From the NCBI GenBank assembly GCA_003667245.1, contig RCNN01000088.1, forward strand, positions 1 to 64,000: 64,000 nt of DNA, given 5' to 3'. Positions 1-12,494 of this stretch are shown here, one piece after another (position 1 is the first letter of the stretch; the number at the start of each line of letters is the position of its first letter). The notes under the pieces were generated by a model. The model saw nothing but the letters and a program-made list of their open reading frames with translations, was not told where the DNA came from and made no database searches. The position numbers were made by a program, and so were the translations under genes. The DNA comes from Heterostelium multicystogenum. Its lineage: Eukaryota > Evosea > Eumycetozoa > Acytosteliales > Acytosteliaceae.

Positions 1-655
1 GTTGTTTTCCCAACCCTACCATTTCTATCTATATGCATCGAGGCCAGAGCCTAAGCTATCAGCTATATGTTTAGTTTTATTTTTCTATGCTATGACCGGA
101 TAGGCCTATCATGACTGACTGACCCGTGAAGTGTGTTCTCGTCTCTGTTGTGTTGTCTTGTGTGTGTTTGTTGTCTCGTCGTCATCCCAGCTCTCTGTGC
201 TGTGTTGTTCCACCGGCCTGCTGAATTATTCAATCACAAAAGAAAGAAGCAAAGAAGAAAAGAAGTCAAAAGTGAAGCCACCGGTGTTGAAAGAGAACGG
301 TCGACTCCAACGGATGAATACTTTTAGCAAAGCAGTATACCTAAACTTGCAATATTATTATTATAATTATTTAATTTATTTTATTATAGCTCCGTACCCT
401 CCAAATTTGTTATAATTTACTGGGATTATATCTATTCTTTCAATGAGGGTTGAATGAAAAGAAGGAGCTTGCTTACCCATCTACCCCCTACCCACCTATC
501 TCCAAGCCGACGAAGAGGACAATCATCCTTGGAATGAATGAGTTTTAGTGGCAGCCTCCATCTATTCTATCGTTATCATTATATATACAATTCTAGAATC
601 TATACTAATAGTGCGATCATTTATCATTCATACTAACTTTTTAATTACTTCGCAG
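1..655. other. No gene supported; probable intron or upstream region
   Basis: The only open frames here are short, low-complexity and unconvincing. The stretch ends in a pyrimidine-rich segment with a TACTAAC-like branch point near 631 and an AG acceptor at 654-655 that feeds the RS-protein exon. Part or all of it is therefore probably an intron of that gene, whose earlier exons would lie outside the window. Confidence 0.4.
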
Positions 656-1080
656 CAGTGGAGGAAGAGGAAGCAGAGATATCAAGTGCTACACCTGCAA
701 TGGTTATGGACACATTGCTAGAGACTGTAGATCTTCAAGAAGAGACTATCACCCATACAGAAGATCACCAAGCAGAGACAGAAGAAGAAACAGCAGCAGA
801 AGCAGAAGCAGAAGTGGAAGAAGAGATAGAGACAGAAGCAGAAGCAGAAGCGGAGGAAGAAGAGACAGAAGAGAACGTGATAGAAGCAGAAAGCAGAAGC
901 GGAAGAAGAGAGCGTGATAGAAGCAGAGACAGAGACAGTCGTAGAGACAGAGATAGAAGCAGAAGTGGTGGAAGAAGAGACAGAGAAAGAGAGAGAGAAA
1001 GAGATAGATCACCAAGAAACTCTTCACCAAGAAGAGATGGTGTCAATGGTGATCACGGTCGTGTAAGTCCATCACACTAA
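656..1080 (+). CDS. CCHC zinc-knuckle / RS-domain RNA-binding protein, 3' exon (one frameshift)
   Basis: The coding frame is set by a zinc knuckle, CYTCNGYGHIARDC (C-x2-C-x4-H-x4-C), at about 688-729. It is followed by a long arginine/serine domain of RS, RD and RSRS repeats and ends with VSPSH. This order is that of SR-type splicing factors with a zinc knuckle, which act in the nucleus in pre-mRNA splicing. The zinc-knuckle frame hits a stop near 920. Dropping one A from the run at 890-892 joins it to the frame that carries RSGRRERDRSR and runs to the TAA at 1078-1080, so I read one exon with a single-base break. No RRM is visible upstream; if present it lies in an earlier exon. The Glu/Ala-rich frame over the same bases is a shadow of the AGA/AGC repeats. 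Confidence 0.72.
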
Positions 1081-1398
1081 AAAACAAAAAACATCAAAAA
1101 CCAAAAAAATATCGTAATACAAATTTGGAGTATCACAATCAGATCCAATTCACCTAACACACTCACTCAAATTAATAGTAAAACCTCTATCAAACTACAA
1201 TGTTTTTTTAATTTAAAACTAATAAAATAAAATGCTTTCCATTTAATGAAATCAAGTAGTACTGCTAATATAATTACTTTCAACTGGGATCATCTAATAT
1301 TATAAAGGATTTGGAAACTTGAAATCAATTCAAAAGGGTTCTAAAGGTTGTAAAAAATACACGATGAATATTTATTTTCTTTGGATTATGGTCTATTT

Positions 1399-2632
1399 TC
1401 ATACATCGCTGGACAAACTAATGACTCTGGATTTATTTGTAAAGTTTTCCTTAATTTTCTCCCGTTTGGGATAGAACTTGAGGTATTTGTTGTGTAAATA
1501 ACACGCTACATTTCCATAGGAGATGTCATCAAAATTCTCGCCCCATTTCTTGATTATTTCCAAATCCTTTCGCCATTCAAAGTATTTGAGATACTCTTGA
1601 TCATTATTATGTAGAATGGAGGAGATAGTCAGCCAACTCTTTTGTTGTGTGTTAAAGTCTTTTCCATTGATAAAAGAGCCAGGAGGCAGCAAGCCAAATA
1701 CAGACTCGTGCCCAAAGAAAACTGGAACAACACCAGAGATCAAACAGTGGAATATCTTTTCTGATACATATCCCGGACAATTGTAGTTCTCCAATGCCAT
1801 GTAAAATTTATATTTCGCTATTAGATTTAATTTTATGTCTATAGCAGAGTCGTCGAATCTATGACCGCCATCAGGTGGCTGCTTGTTATTCAAACATTTG
1901 CCGTAGCTGTCTACCTGTATGTGCTTCATAAATCTCTCCATAAACTCGACTCTACTTGAAGGTGGGTATTCGCCATGAACCTTTGGCACAGTGAAGTTGG
2001 AGCATGAGCTGCACATCCAGCTTATAATCTTGTCTGGATTTTCTCTCTTTAGATCCATGAGTTTGACCGGATCGAAAGTTTTGGCAAATCTCTGCTTGAA
2101 GGAATTGCTCATATTGATTCCTTGAAAAGTATTTTACAACGATGTCGTTGAATCCTTCGAATGCGCCAATAGTCCAATTAAAGTAAGAGTAGCAACGCTT
2201 ATTTCGCAAGCATCCTGAGTGCTCGGATCCAACCGACTCCAAATTGAAATATACAGAAACCATTGATGGTGCAGGCAAATGAATGGGATGAAAGTCTTCT
2301 ATCTGTGTAATATCTGGACCAAAATAAACAACACCAGCCGCTTCTCCTAAACGAGACCTATTGTACGTCCACTCAGTCACAATTTCTGACGTTCCACAGT
2401 CGTATTTCTTTGCCAACAGTGACTTGGTGCCCCACTCTTCTGTACCCATAACAAAGAGGGTTCTCTGATTGCGAACACCCTCCCTAATATTTTTCTCTGC
2501 CTCCTGTGCATCGAAGATGAGCAGCTCAGTCTCCTCGAAATACAGAGCAAAGTAGATGACAGTAGATAGAAGAAAGAAAATAATGAATGCAATAAATAGT
2601 TGAAGTTTACGATTTGTAATAATGCGTAGCAT
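1399..2632 (-). CDS. Alpha-1,3-fucosyltransferase, GT10 family (one frameshift)
   Basis: This is a type II Golgi membrane enzyme expected to transfer fucose from GDP-fucose to N-glycans. The N-terminus has a short cytosolic tail and one membrane anchor at residues 12-30 (LFIAFIIFFLLSTVIYFALY). A lumenal domain follows, with FNWTIGAF near residue 150 and the GT10 C-terminal signature FYMALENYNCPGYVSEK followed by VVPVFFG, near 1720-1815. The SWM, VDSYGKC and PPGSFI segments also fit the family. The anchor half (2632-1952) and the catalytic half (2112-1399) lie in frames differing by one base. The switch falls at about 2112-2130, where no intron fits, so this is either a single-base assembly error or a disabling mutation. 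It is intronless; the gap to the Kelch-RING gene is about 0.6 kb. Confidence 0.85.
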
Positions 2633-2940
2633 AGTAATCTATGTTTCTCACTATTTCTATGCCTTATTTTCTATTTTCATTAATCAATAAATAAAAGAAA
2701 GATTGTATGTCTATTTAAATATACATTCGTTTAAAATACTTTGCATTAAAAACACTGACACTTTTTTTAAACATCGCTTCAACTCAAAACAACATTTTTT
2801 CTCAAAACAAAAAAATCAAAAATATTAATGCAGTAAATGTGGTAATTGTGCTGATTGATTATTTTATTGATGTCAGACATATCCATGGCATAATAAAAAT
2901 AAGGAAATTGTTAGATTTTTAATAGGACCACAGGATAAAC

Positions 2941-2948
2941 TATTATTA

Positions 2949-3011
<63 letters not shown>
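2941..3011. repeat. ATT/TTA trinucleotide microsatellite
   Basis: About 70 bases of uninterrupted ATT repeats in the gap between the fucosyltransferase and Kelch-RING genes. It lies outside any coding frame. Confidence 0.9.
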
Positions 3012-3014
<3 letters not shown>

Positions 3015-3240
3015 TATACTTTTAAAGTTTAGATAGAGATAACTAATATTTATCTTTTATGTATTTCAATAATTTGAGTACAAGAGTATCATCAGGGTGG
3101 AATCTTGAAAATTTAAATAAAATATGGAATATTAAATTAAAATAATGGATCAACTCATTATTTCCAACAAAATTAAAGATAAAAAAGATGATAAATATCT
3201 CAAATAAAATGACTTAGTTTGTTTAAGGTGAAGGTTTAAT

Positions 3241-5500
3241 TTAATAGTATTTGATTTTGTCTGATATCGAGGATCTACATAGCGGACAAGATGTAAGGTT
3301 ATTAGAACATTGGTCGCACAAACATCGGTGTTTGCATGGTAGGAGAATGGTGTTGATGGATCGATCGGCACAAACCAAACAAATCTGTGATTCTTCTTTC
3401 TCTTTCTGTAGTTTCAAAAGTTGTTGAGTGAGTAGATTCTGTTTGGCCATGCCCACACATTTTAGACCTTTGTGATGGATCTCCTCGAGTCGGTCGAGGT
3501 CTTTCATGGTCAGTTCTTCCAGATTGTCACCAACTAAGTGCTCAACTTTTAGACTGTCGATGGCAAAACGCTTCTCAATCAATGATTGGACATTGTGGAA
3601 CTCTGTGGTTTTAGATTGAAGTTGCTCAATGGTTTCCATCAGTTTGGCTTTCTCATTATTCAACTCTTGTATTTGAAGCTCCAATGCTTTTGTCACAAAG
3701 CTGTCGGCAGAGTTTTTGAGCTTTTGACTGTCGACGATTTCAGTTTGATTTAGAATCTCCGTTAGCTCCTTTATGCTCATTGTTTGCTTGTTGGGTGGCT
3801 TGTCCTTTAAGCTTAATTTTAGTGCCTGAGAAAGAGATGAAATGATGTTGTCTTTTTCTTTGATGGAAATATTCAGTTTGGTAACTGTGTCTTGCGCTTT
3901 GACTTTTTTGTATTTGCTCTTTTTTAAGTGTTTGTTCCAACTTTGACATTTCTTTCTCTAAAAATTCGTATTTCGTTTGTTCTGCGACCATGGAGCGATG
4001 TGCTTCCTTTGATTGCTCAAGCTCATTCGATATCAGTGTTTTTTTGTTGTTGTTCCTGTAATAGTTGTGCAAGTGCATTCTTGAGTTGTGATTGCAAGTG
4101 TATGCTTTCACTTGTATAAACTGGTATGGTTATCTCCGACATGGTTGATACTTTACTTGATTTGTTACTAATATGAAGTGGAGTTGGTGTGTTTGTTGTC
4201 GTAGTTGTAGTGGTACTTGATTGAACCATTGGTGAAAGTGGTTGAGGTGGTTGAGGTTGAGTTGTGGTTGTTGTATTTGTTGAGGTTGGGATTGTTGTTG
4301 TTGTGACGATTCAGGTAAATTAAGTGGAAGCTGTTCTTTTGGGAGTTGGCATTAGACACTTTAGATCTAATACACACATATCGCTGTACAAAACTCCAGA
4401 AGAGCATCCACCATAAACTATCATTTCACCAGTTTCTAACAAATTACTTTGTGGTGAAAAACGAGCGAAAAGCGTCAGTCCGGCAATAGCTGGTTGTGGA
4501 ACCCAACACCAGTTTTCCATATCGAGAATGTGTACGTCGTTGAGGAAGTTGCTTTCGTTGCAACCACCGTGTATTATAATATATTTATTTCCAACACTGA
4601 CCGCAGTGTGCCCGTGGCGTGGTGATGGTGAGATACCTGTAGGTTTGATTTGGGTCCAAATAAAGTCTTTGGTATTTAGCAGCCAGACATCGATGAGTGA
4701 TCGCTTTCCATCATATCCACCAATAAATACAACATTCTCTGTGTCTTTGACTGGTATGGCTGTGTGTCCAGTCCTGCCAGATGGGCCTGAGCCTCTGACC
4801 GATGGTTTAATCCACCGGATGGTATCGCTTTGCCTCTTTGGTAGTTCTAAAATATACAAACTTGTAAAATACTTTGTAGAATGATTTCCACCAAATAGAA
4901 CCATTCTATTGCATCCTCCGCTCTTACTTGGCACATAAGTGCAAGTATGTCCTGCTCTTGCCTCTGGTTCTACTTTGTCAAAATGAAATGTACTCCATGA
5001 CATTGTTGCTATATATATGTATTAATATGAATTCCTTTAGAAATGTGGTAGCTTGATTTACATACGTAAATTGAGACAATATAAATCATTTAAATATTTT
5101 TTGTTGTTTCTTCCACCAAATACCATTACGGAGGTGTCTTCAACTAAAGTGGCGGTATGTGCATACCGTGATGATGGACCTTTTCCAAGAGTGTGCAATT
5201 CATTCCACACACTCGAGGTTGAATCGTATACACAGGTGTTTGAATATAACGATTCACCTTGTCCAACCAAATATAAATACTCTCTTTCCAATCGACACGG
5301 AAGCGTGTCCCCATCTGGCCTCAATTGAAAACAATCCACCACCAATTTTAGTTCCACCTGAAAACGTTATTCTGTTTGCTCTCAAAATAGTACGAGAGAC
5401 TTCATACTTTGTTTGATCTATAATAAATGATTCACTAATTAATATTCAATTGCTAAACTAACTAACTAATAAATGGAGTTTATAATTTACCATCTGTCAT
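3241..5500 (-). CDS. Kelch-repeat / coiled-coil / RING finger protein (several frame breaks)
   Basis: A probable E3 ubiquitin ligase with a substrate-binding propeller. Exon 1 is only 10 nt (5500-5491, ATGACAGATG). Intron 5490-5418 leads to exon 2 (5417-5066), and intron 5065-5009 to exon 3 from 5008. The Kelch part carries repeated GG doublets and R-x-GHT/YAHT motifs (WGHASVSIG, SSRYAHTATL, ARAGHTC, SGRTGHTA, SPRHGHTA) with VFGG, LFGG, IGGY, HGGC and YGGC. A Q/T/P-rich linker and a coiled coil (about 4200-3450) follow. The C-terminus is a C3HC4 RING, from CLVCADRSI through CKHRCLCDQC to CPLC (about 3390-3270). Frame breaks occur near 5275 (in VFIFGG), around 4310, at the A-run near 4035, and at the A-run near 3905. 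Translation on each side is coherent. Confidence 0.78.
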
Positions 5501-7857
5501 CTGTAAAAGCAATTATTTAAAATTGCTTTTATTTCCCACTAATATAGATATAGGTATCTATGTATGTATGTAATATAAAATAGATTAAGATTTGCTTAGT
5601 TGTCTAATAAATAAATAATGTTGTTGTTGTTATTGTTGCTGATGTTGCTAATTTTGATGTATAATCTACTACTGCTACTAATGTTATTCCTTAGATGTTG
5701 ATTTAAATAGGGTTACAATTTCTATTTGAAATAATATTCATAATAAAATCAAGTTTGTCAATAATCTATTTTTTCAATTATTACTACTGTGGTTGAACTA
5801 ATCGACTACTACTTCTATAGTTGGCTTAACTCTATCTAAAAATAGAATTATCAATATATTAATATTTGCTTTGTAAATGCTATAGTTATTAAGATTATTC
5901 TAATGCCAAACTAAATAAAACTAACTAGTAATTTACTATACTATATAGTTTTGTTGCTATCAAATATATATATAGTATTATATAAAGATATGTGTGTATA
6001 TATATGTATATCAAAATTATATGTAATAATTGCAGAGTGGTTTTTTTGATATATTGATATAAATTGTTACACAATATTGCTATTATAGGTTGAGAAAGTA
6101 AGAAAGTTTGGTTGTTGTTGGTTGTTGTAAACAAAACAATTATTAGCTGTGTGTTTTTTTTTATTTTTTTTGGTGTGGGGGGAGGTGTAAATGTCTCTCT
6201 GAAAAAGGTTTTTTTCAACACACAAAATCCCAATAAAAGTCAAAAAATATAAATATATCTCTGTTATTTGCAAATTTAATACTAATATTATTTATATGGT
6301 ATGAAAAGTGTTGTTGTCGTTGTTGTGCTTTGCTTTGTTATTTACATTTATAATTTAGATCTCCTTTACTTTAAATATTATCTATATAATAAAATATATT
6401 AATTGTTTGTGTTAAGGTTCTTAAATTCTATATTTCTTAAAATCTTTTTTGAATATAATAAATAAAATGAATAATAATAAATAATAAATAAATAAAATAA
6501 AATGGTGTAGAATCGTGCATAGTTTAATATTGCTTCCAGGTTGATATTTGGATGAGTTTTGTTTATCAATAAGAATTTCAGATTTTTTGCCATATATATT
6601 GAATTTGATATTGTACAATCAAACACACAATTGTGTCAAGGGTTGTCTTATTACCTACTAGTCTGCAAAATGATTTCTTTTTGTTTTTTTTTGGTTTTTT
6701 TTGGTTTTTGATTTAGTTTTTTTGTTTGCAACTAATCTTATTTCCACTGTAAGTATTGATGTTCTCAAAATCAAACAAAGACTAATTCTGATTAAATTGA
6801 TATTTAGGTATAGAAAACTGAAAGTTAGATAGATAGATAAGATAGATTATTATTATTGTTATTATTATTATTATTATTTATATATTGATTTTTTATTAAT
6901 ATTTGGTTTTAAAAAAAATTAATAATTCAAAAAAAATATTGCGGATGAAAATTTTTGGGAAGTAAACAAAAAAATTCAAACATATGAAAGTCTTAAAGTT
7001 TTGGTTTGTTTACCCCATCATAATCAAATACTTTATTTTTAAAATAATGTGGTTCATGAGGTGTAGCTGCAGGTTTCCAATCCAGATTTTATCAAATTGA
7101 TTTCATACTTTCATAAGTTAAATTTAATTTGTGTGTGTTGTTGTTGTTATATAATCAAATTCAGTCTGAATTCACTTCAGTTAGACCCACTTACTACTCA
7201 TCTTTCTACCTATATCTTTTCATAGTGTTTGAAAGGGTGGTCAACATTCATCATTCATTCATTCATTTATAGGGGTATGTATTCGATAGTCACAAAATCA
7301 AATAATAGTAATAAATGGTTTAAACACAATATTTGATATTCTTTGCATCAACCGAGCCTGCTCAAAACTTAACCTAACCAACCTACCTCTAACCTCAATA
7401 CTCCTATTAGGTTAGACATACCCACCTTTCTACTATTAATGAAATTATCTAAAACTAGGTTAAGATATTTAGTTATCTAATTACTGCTCATGAATTGAAT
7501 TGGATTAGAATGAAGTCGAACTCAGATGAAGCAATCTAATTAAATTAATGTATGACCAAGTATATAGTGTTCAAGTTTGAGTTGCTTGGTGGGCTTTAAT
7601 TGATAGCATTAATATGCTGCGTTTTAGCTTGTTCAATTTCATCTCTGATGTAAATTGGTTCAGTTCGATTCTAGTATAAGAATGACAAGATTTCTAAACT
7701 TGGAGAAAAATTAATAACTCCGAGCTGGAGTTTTGGCACCTGATGATAGAAATATTATTGAATCCAATCTGGCAGATCCTATTTCTTAAATAGTGGGAAG
7801 ATAAAATATAGAAAACCAGAAATTTCTATTTCTTCTATGTTTAATTTAAATTAAATA
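5501..7857. other. Gene-free AT-rich gap
   Basis: About 2.4 kb of AT-rich DNA with runs of T/A, TATA stretches and an ATT-type microsatellite near 6820-6880. The open frames are short, low-complexity and K/N/Y/I-rich. I see no gene, tRNA or transposon remnant. Confidence 0.6.
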
Positions 7858-8080
7858 GGACATTTTTGTCATTGGAATCGGAGCAAAGTTTGACAACATT
7901 CAAAAGAAGTCTACACTTCTTTTGGAAGGTTCGTAAAAGATTAAAGATTAGGAAGGTATCCCACCCGATCATCAAAGACTTATTTTCGCTGGTAAACAAT
8001 TGGAAGACGGTCATACCCTCTCTAATTACAACATTCAAAAGGAATCAAACCTCCAGTTAGCCCTCAGACTACGTGGTGGA
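7858..8080 (+). pseudogene. Ubiquitin gene relic
   Basis: One frame at 7955-8080 reads the C-terminal 42 residues of ubiquitin, from Gly35 ([19 protein letters not shown]) to the terminal LRLRGG at 8063-8080. It differs at about six sites (Q40H, R54H, D58N, T66N, H68Q, V70A). The preceding 100 bases (7858-7954) still resemble the N-terminal half (for example TLLLEGS for TLEVEGS) but carry stops and deletions and have no start codon. After the GG the frame continues for nine residues to a stop. This looks like a decayed ubiquitin monomer or polyubiquitin unit, not a working gene. It lies alone in a large intergenic gap. Confidence 0.8.
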
Positions 8081-8807
8081 TCTCAATATATCAAAATTGT
8101 AAATATATAATATGTTAATTTTTTAAACACAATTGATTAAATATAATTCCAAGATCCGCAAAAGTGTCAAGTAATTTTCTCATATATTTATTAATAAGCA
8201 AACTCTGGTTAACATTATTATCATTCATATTAATAACAATTGGATCTTACGCTTTATCATCTCATCTTCACTCACTCTACATCTTTACAGTTGTTCGTAT
8301 TGATATTGAAAAACTATTGATCACTCACACATCGATGAAACGGAATGGGTTACTAAAATTAGGAATTTGGAAATCTCCACAAATTCATCAGCCAAAATTT
8401 CTTGGGGAAATTGGTTTTGTGTGTCCAACCCAAAAATCAAATGAAAATTTTAATAAAAAATAAAATTAATAACATTTTTTTTGAAACCAAACCAAGTAAC
8501 CTACCCATCCTTTCCTGCATGCAGCATTTTTAAACTGATTCGAATCAGGCAACCTACTTCCTACAAATTAACTTCTTCGGGCTATCTATATATATATTTA
8601 AAATACCTGAGAGGCCAACAAGCACCACCATCGCCACCACCACCCAACTTTAAATCAACTTGGAACTTGTCTTTAGGACCTCTTCTATTTCTCTCTCTCC
8701 TGTCTATCTAATATCAATACAATCAGAATACCAACTTGCCTAGTTATTGGTTTTGATTATTCACTCATTCATTTGAATTGTGCCTGGTTTAGTTGCTATT
8801 ATTTATT
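8081..8807. other. Intergenic, nothing firm
   Basis: A 99-codon frame at 8164-8463 has hydrophobic and basic stretches but no recognisable motif, and it overlaps AT-rich low-complexity DNA. The rest is probably the 5' region of the next gene. Confidence 0.4.
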
Positions 8808-10822
8808 ATGGATAATTATAATTTCAATTATCAGCAACAACAACAACAACAACTAGAATTACAGAAGCAACAACAAAAGGAACAACAGGAACAAGAGGAA
8901 CAAAAACCTCCGAAATATCATGGTGGCGAAAACAATATTCTGTCAATAGATACTTATAGGAATAAAAAATCAACAACAGCTAACAATGGTAACAATGACG
9001 CCAGTGTGATAAATGATAATTCTAGTGTCTCAAAGACAAATGGAGTCACAGACATAGTGACTACTGAAATGCCAAGTAACAGTGGTAGTACAGATAGAAG
9101 AAAAGTGGCTTCAAATTTCGACAGTGGTGCAATTAGCAGTAGTTGGAGTAAGATTATCAATCGATATAAAGACAAAGAGCACAATAGCTCTGCTTCGAAC
9201 GATGTGATACTTCATGAGCCAGCTTCCAAGGGATCAGTTTCCACTCAACCATCGCTCATTTCATTATCCCCAGTAAAAGTAACAAGCTATAGCAGTAGCA
9301 GTAACAACAGTAACAGTAGCAATAATAGCAATATAAACCATAGTAATGATCATACTAGCAAATTTAATCGGAATGAAACATCATATCCAATCCCTCCAAA
9401 AATGTATCGGAATATACAAACAAATCTATTGAGAAGTCCTGAAAAAGCAGTTAATCTAATCGGATTAGATAGTTATAGTAATAATAATAGCAATGATAGT
9501 AGGTCAAATGCCAACTCAGAAACTCACGATATAAGTAACAACAAAAACAAATCAATCAGCTTGCAAATAGATCAGTATTTAAATAATATAACAGACTCAA
9601 AGAAGAGACAAAGAGATAATACCCTCATTTTACCGACAACCACCTCTACCACAGCAACTCCGACACATCCACTGACATTATCAGTGGTCGATCCACAGCA
9701 TTCTGACCAGCAAATACAACAACCAACTAAGAAAACAAAGAAAGAAAAGAAAGAAAAGAAAGAGAAGAAAGAGAAGAAAGAGAAGAAGGAAAAGAAGGAG
9801 AAGGAACTGGCAAAGAAAAGAAAGAGAAGAAGAATAAGTTTAAGAAAGATTTCCTGAACAAAGACAAGCATAAAGAAAAGGAGCAGTATAAGTTAAAGGA
9901 CAAGAAGCCACTTGGGTTTGATTCAAATCCGACTCAAGTGGGAGCGTACTCCATTGTTGAAACATTTAGATCAAGGAACTTTAACATCTGTGCAGTGTGT
10001 GAGAGCTATCTGACACAAAAAATACCTGGTGTAGAATTTTCCGACGATGAATACGAAGATGGTTCATTGTCTCAACAGGATAGAGCAGAGAATAGTATGG
10101 GAGTTGATTCTGACGCGTCTTCTCACTCGGGTGATGTCCCTTCTACCGTTTTTGGTGACATGTTAGATGGCAGCACTGGCAGTGATCTTCATAAAGACAG
10201 CAGCAAGTTCAACAATGGAGAAATCGAAATGACATCCTCGAGGAACTTGACAAAGAAGGATAGTGATGAAAGTGGAAGTGGGACTGCTAAAATGGATGAT
10301 AGTGCAGGACTGGCGGTGACACCGCCAGCGACAGTGGTACACGAAACTGAATGTATATTATGTGACATAGCAAAAGGTGGTATTAATATGGAGCAAGATA
10401 CCACTGAAGATAAGATTACGACATACACAAGAATCGATTTTAATGATCTGCTGCTGAAGCAGGAGAATGTGTGCAAATCAAAGTGTATAGAATCAACTGT
10501 TCTCAGCAAAGCTTTTGGCAGATACGCACTCAACAAATACAGGTCATTGGTCAACAGTAAAGCAGGCTTAGTATGTCCAGAGATCTGCAGGGTTCTCAAA
10601 AAGCTGATAACCAAATCAACAATTTGGCCCCACCGTCTTTTGAAGAGTGACAACAAGCGTATCACGAGGCAATATGGGGTCAACAAGTTTATATTAATGC
10701 AGTACCTCAAAATCCTCTTTAAAGAGCCACTCATAGTTCCAACTAAAAAGCATAAACTGTTACTACAAATGCAACAACAGCAACAGCAGCAACAGCAACA
10801 GCAGCCTGAAGGATCATTGTAA
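8808..10822 (+). CDS. Uncharacterised Q/N/S-rich, lysine-rich protein (one frameshift)
   Basis: I do not recognise this protein. From the ATG at 8808 (MDNYNFNYQQQ) it has a polyglutamine start, a long Ser/Asn-rich low-complexity region, and a strongly basic KKEKKEKK block near 9735-9810 suggesting nuclear or nucleolar location. The first frame stops at 9857. The second becomes coherent from about 9825 (KKNKFKKDFLNKDKHKEK) and runs to 10822, so there is a one-base break in the A/G-rich stretch 9810-9835. The C-terminal third is less repetitive. It holds cysteine pairs (ICAVC near 9993, ECILC near 10350, CKSKC near 10470) and a basic, probably helical segment (ALNKYRSLVNSKAG), then a polyQ tail. 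The spaced cysteines may bind metal, but no known finger fits. Introns are not evident. Confidence 0.65.
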
Positions 10823-10973
10823 TAAAGACCATTATATATATATAAGCAAATCAGATCATTTTAATCAGGTATTTTGTGTGTTTAAATCTTTGATTTTTTT
10901 TTCAGAGTACTCATCACATGAGCAAAATCCTTTTTTGGTAGTTGATTAGACCATCACTTTAGAGATAATAATA

Positions 10974-12333
10974 ATGTATATAAATAGGTTATTTTGGAGT
11001 ATATTTAACAATATATATCTGAGGAAATGTATATTTGAAAAAGTAAGATTCATTCATGTTGAGATTCTGGAGAGAAAGAGCTATAGGTGGAGTCAAGTAA
11101 AGAGTCAGCCATGTATATTGGCAGGTCTCAACTACTTTACAGAGTTAAAAGACTTCTATTCGGATCGTATTCAAAAGGCCAAAAAATGGTACACTGTGTT
11201 TTTGATGAGTTCACCTTTGAAGTCGGATTCAACCGTTGAATCAATGATCCAAACCGCAGTTAGGTTTGAACGACTTGAAATCCTAAAGTATTTCATCAAA
11301 CAGTACAATGTCAACACTGAAATAGTGATGAAGGCGGCATGTCGACATGGAAAGCTAAAGATTGCACAGTATATTGATTCTATTCAGCATTCAAATGGAC
11401 ACAGTCGAAGCATTGTTTACCCAAGAGTTTTTTTATTCTTCGCTTAGTGGAAACATGGAAATGTTTAAATGGTTGTTTGAGAGAATGGCTGAGCCAACTT
11501 TTAAAGAAAAAGAAATCAGGGATCTCTGCTCAGAGGTAATATGCTGCGCAGCTTCGGTTGGCAGTATCGAAATGATGGAGTACTTGCTGTCCAAAAATGA
11601 TAAAGTTCTCAGATCGAGTCCCTCAATTCTAATTAATGCCATTAAAAGTGGAAGCATCCAAGCTATCGAGTGGCTAATTGATCATGGCGTTGTACATGAC
11701 TTCAATTCTAACTATATCAATTTTGCAGCATCTTATGGACATCTCAATTTGGTCATTTACTTTGACCAAAAAAGGGAAGGTACCTTTGATGTGAGAACAA
11801 TGGATAATGCAGCCAGCTCTGGCAATATTGAACTGGTGAAATGGCTTCATGCCAATAGAACAGAAGGATGTAGCAGACGTGCAATGGACAATGCCGCCAG
11901 AAAAAGTCTTCAACTTGTTAAATGGTTGCACTTCAATCGAAGTGAAGGATGCACCAGAAAGGCAATGATGAATGCGGCCAACTCCAATCAATTGGAAATT
12001 GTAAAGTTTCTTCACCTCAATAGAAGTGAATCCTATGATCAAAATATTCTCTCGGATATCATTTTATCGGTTGATGTTGCTTCACTGGAGATATTGGAGT
12101 ATTTATTTGAAAACCAACTATTTCAAGTTATGACATATGACCAGAATCGAATGGATAGTATATTTTTACAAGCTGTTGGTGACGAAAAGAGAGAGGATAT
12201 CCTCAAACTTCTACTAAGCAAGTCTCATCAGTTGTATTCCAGTCCCATCGATATTAAATCAGTGTTTAAGACTATCATTTCCAGATATAGAATTCCTTCT
12301 AATGTTTATCAAAATATTCAACATCTATTGTAG
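10974..12333 (+). CDS. Dictyostelid ankyrin-repeat family protein (one frameshift)
   Basis: The N-terminal module (FNNIYLRKCIFEKVRFIH, then RWSQV and a LAGLNYF-like segment) is shared with the genes at 12495 and 48797 and resembles a short F-box-like leader. Ankyrin-like repeats follow with the dictyostelid pattern (A..GNIELVKWLH, MDNAAR.SLQLVKWLHFNR, MMNAANSNQLEIVKFLH). Function is unknown; such proteins usually mediate protein-protein contacts. The frame starting at 10974 and the frame ending at 12333 differ by one base. The switch lies about 11380-11400, between KIAQYIDSIQ and MDTVEALFTQ. The gene converges with its paralogue on the opposite strand. Confidence 0.75.
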
Positions 12334-12494
12334 TGACCAAATGGCACTGGATCACTTTCACAAACCAGTTTGGACACACTACAGTTAATTTAGAAATCTT
12401 AGTCTGAAACAACCTCAACTAGTTGAACATTCTTTCATAAAGATAAAAATATTGTAACTATAAACTTTATTTATTGTGATCATCATCTTACATT

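Noticed and set aside
131..415. 94-codon + strand frame at the start of the window
   Set aside because: Low-complexity, tyrosine- and leucine-rich, no motif, and it lies upstream of an intron-like acceptor; more likely UTR or intron.
658..1080. Glu/Ala-rich frame (EAEAEAEEE) taken as the coding frame throughout
   Set aside because: The zinc knuckle CYTCNGYGHIARDC lies in a different frame over 688-729; the acidic repeat is the shadow of AGA/AGC codons. Only its last third is used, after a one-base break.
1399..2632. Intron explaining the fucosyltransferase frame change
   Set aside because: No GT..AG pair of plausible length fits between 2130 and 2100 while keeping both halves; a single-base indel explains it better.
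7841..8060. Two overlapping about 64-codon frames on opposite strands
   Set aside because: Both are shadows of the ubiquitin relic, whose true frame has no ATG.
8164..8463. 99-codon + strand frame
   Set aside because: No motif, AT-driven composition, no splice or family support.
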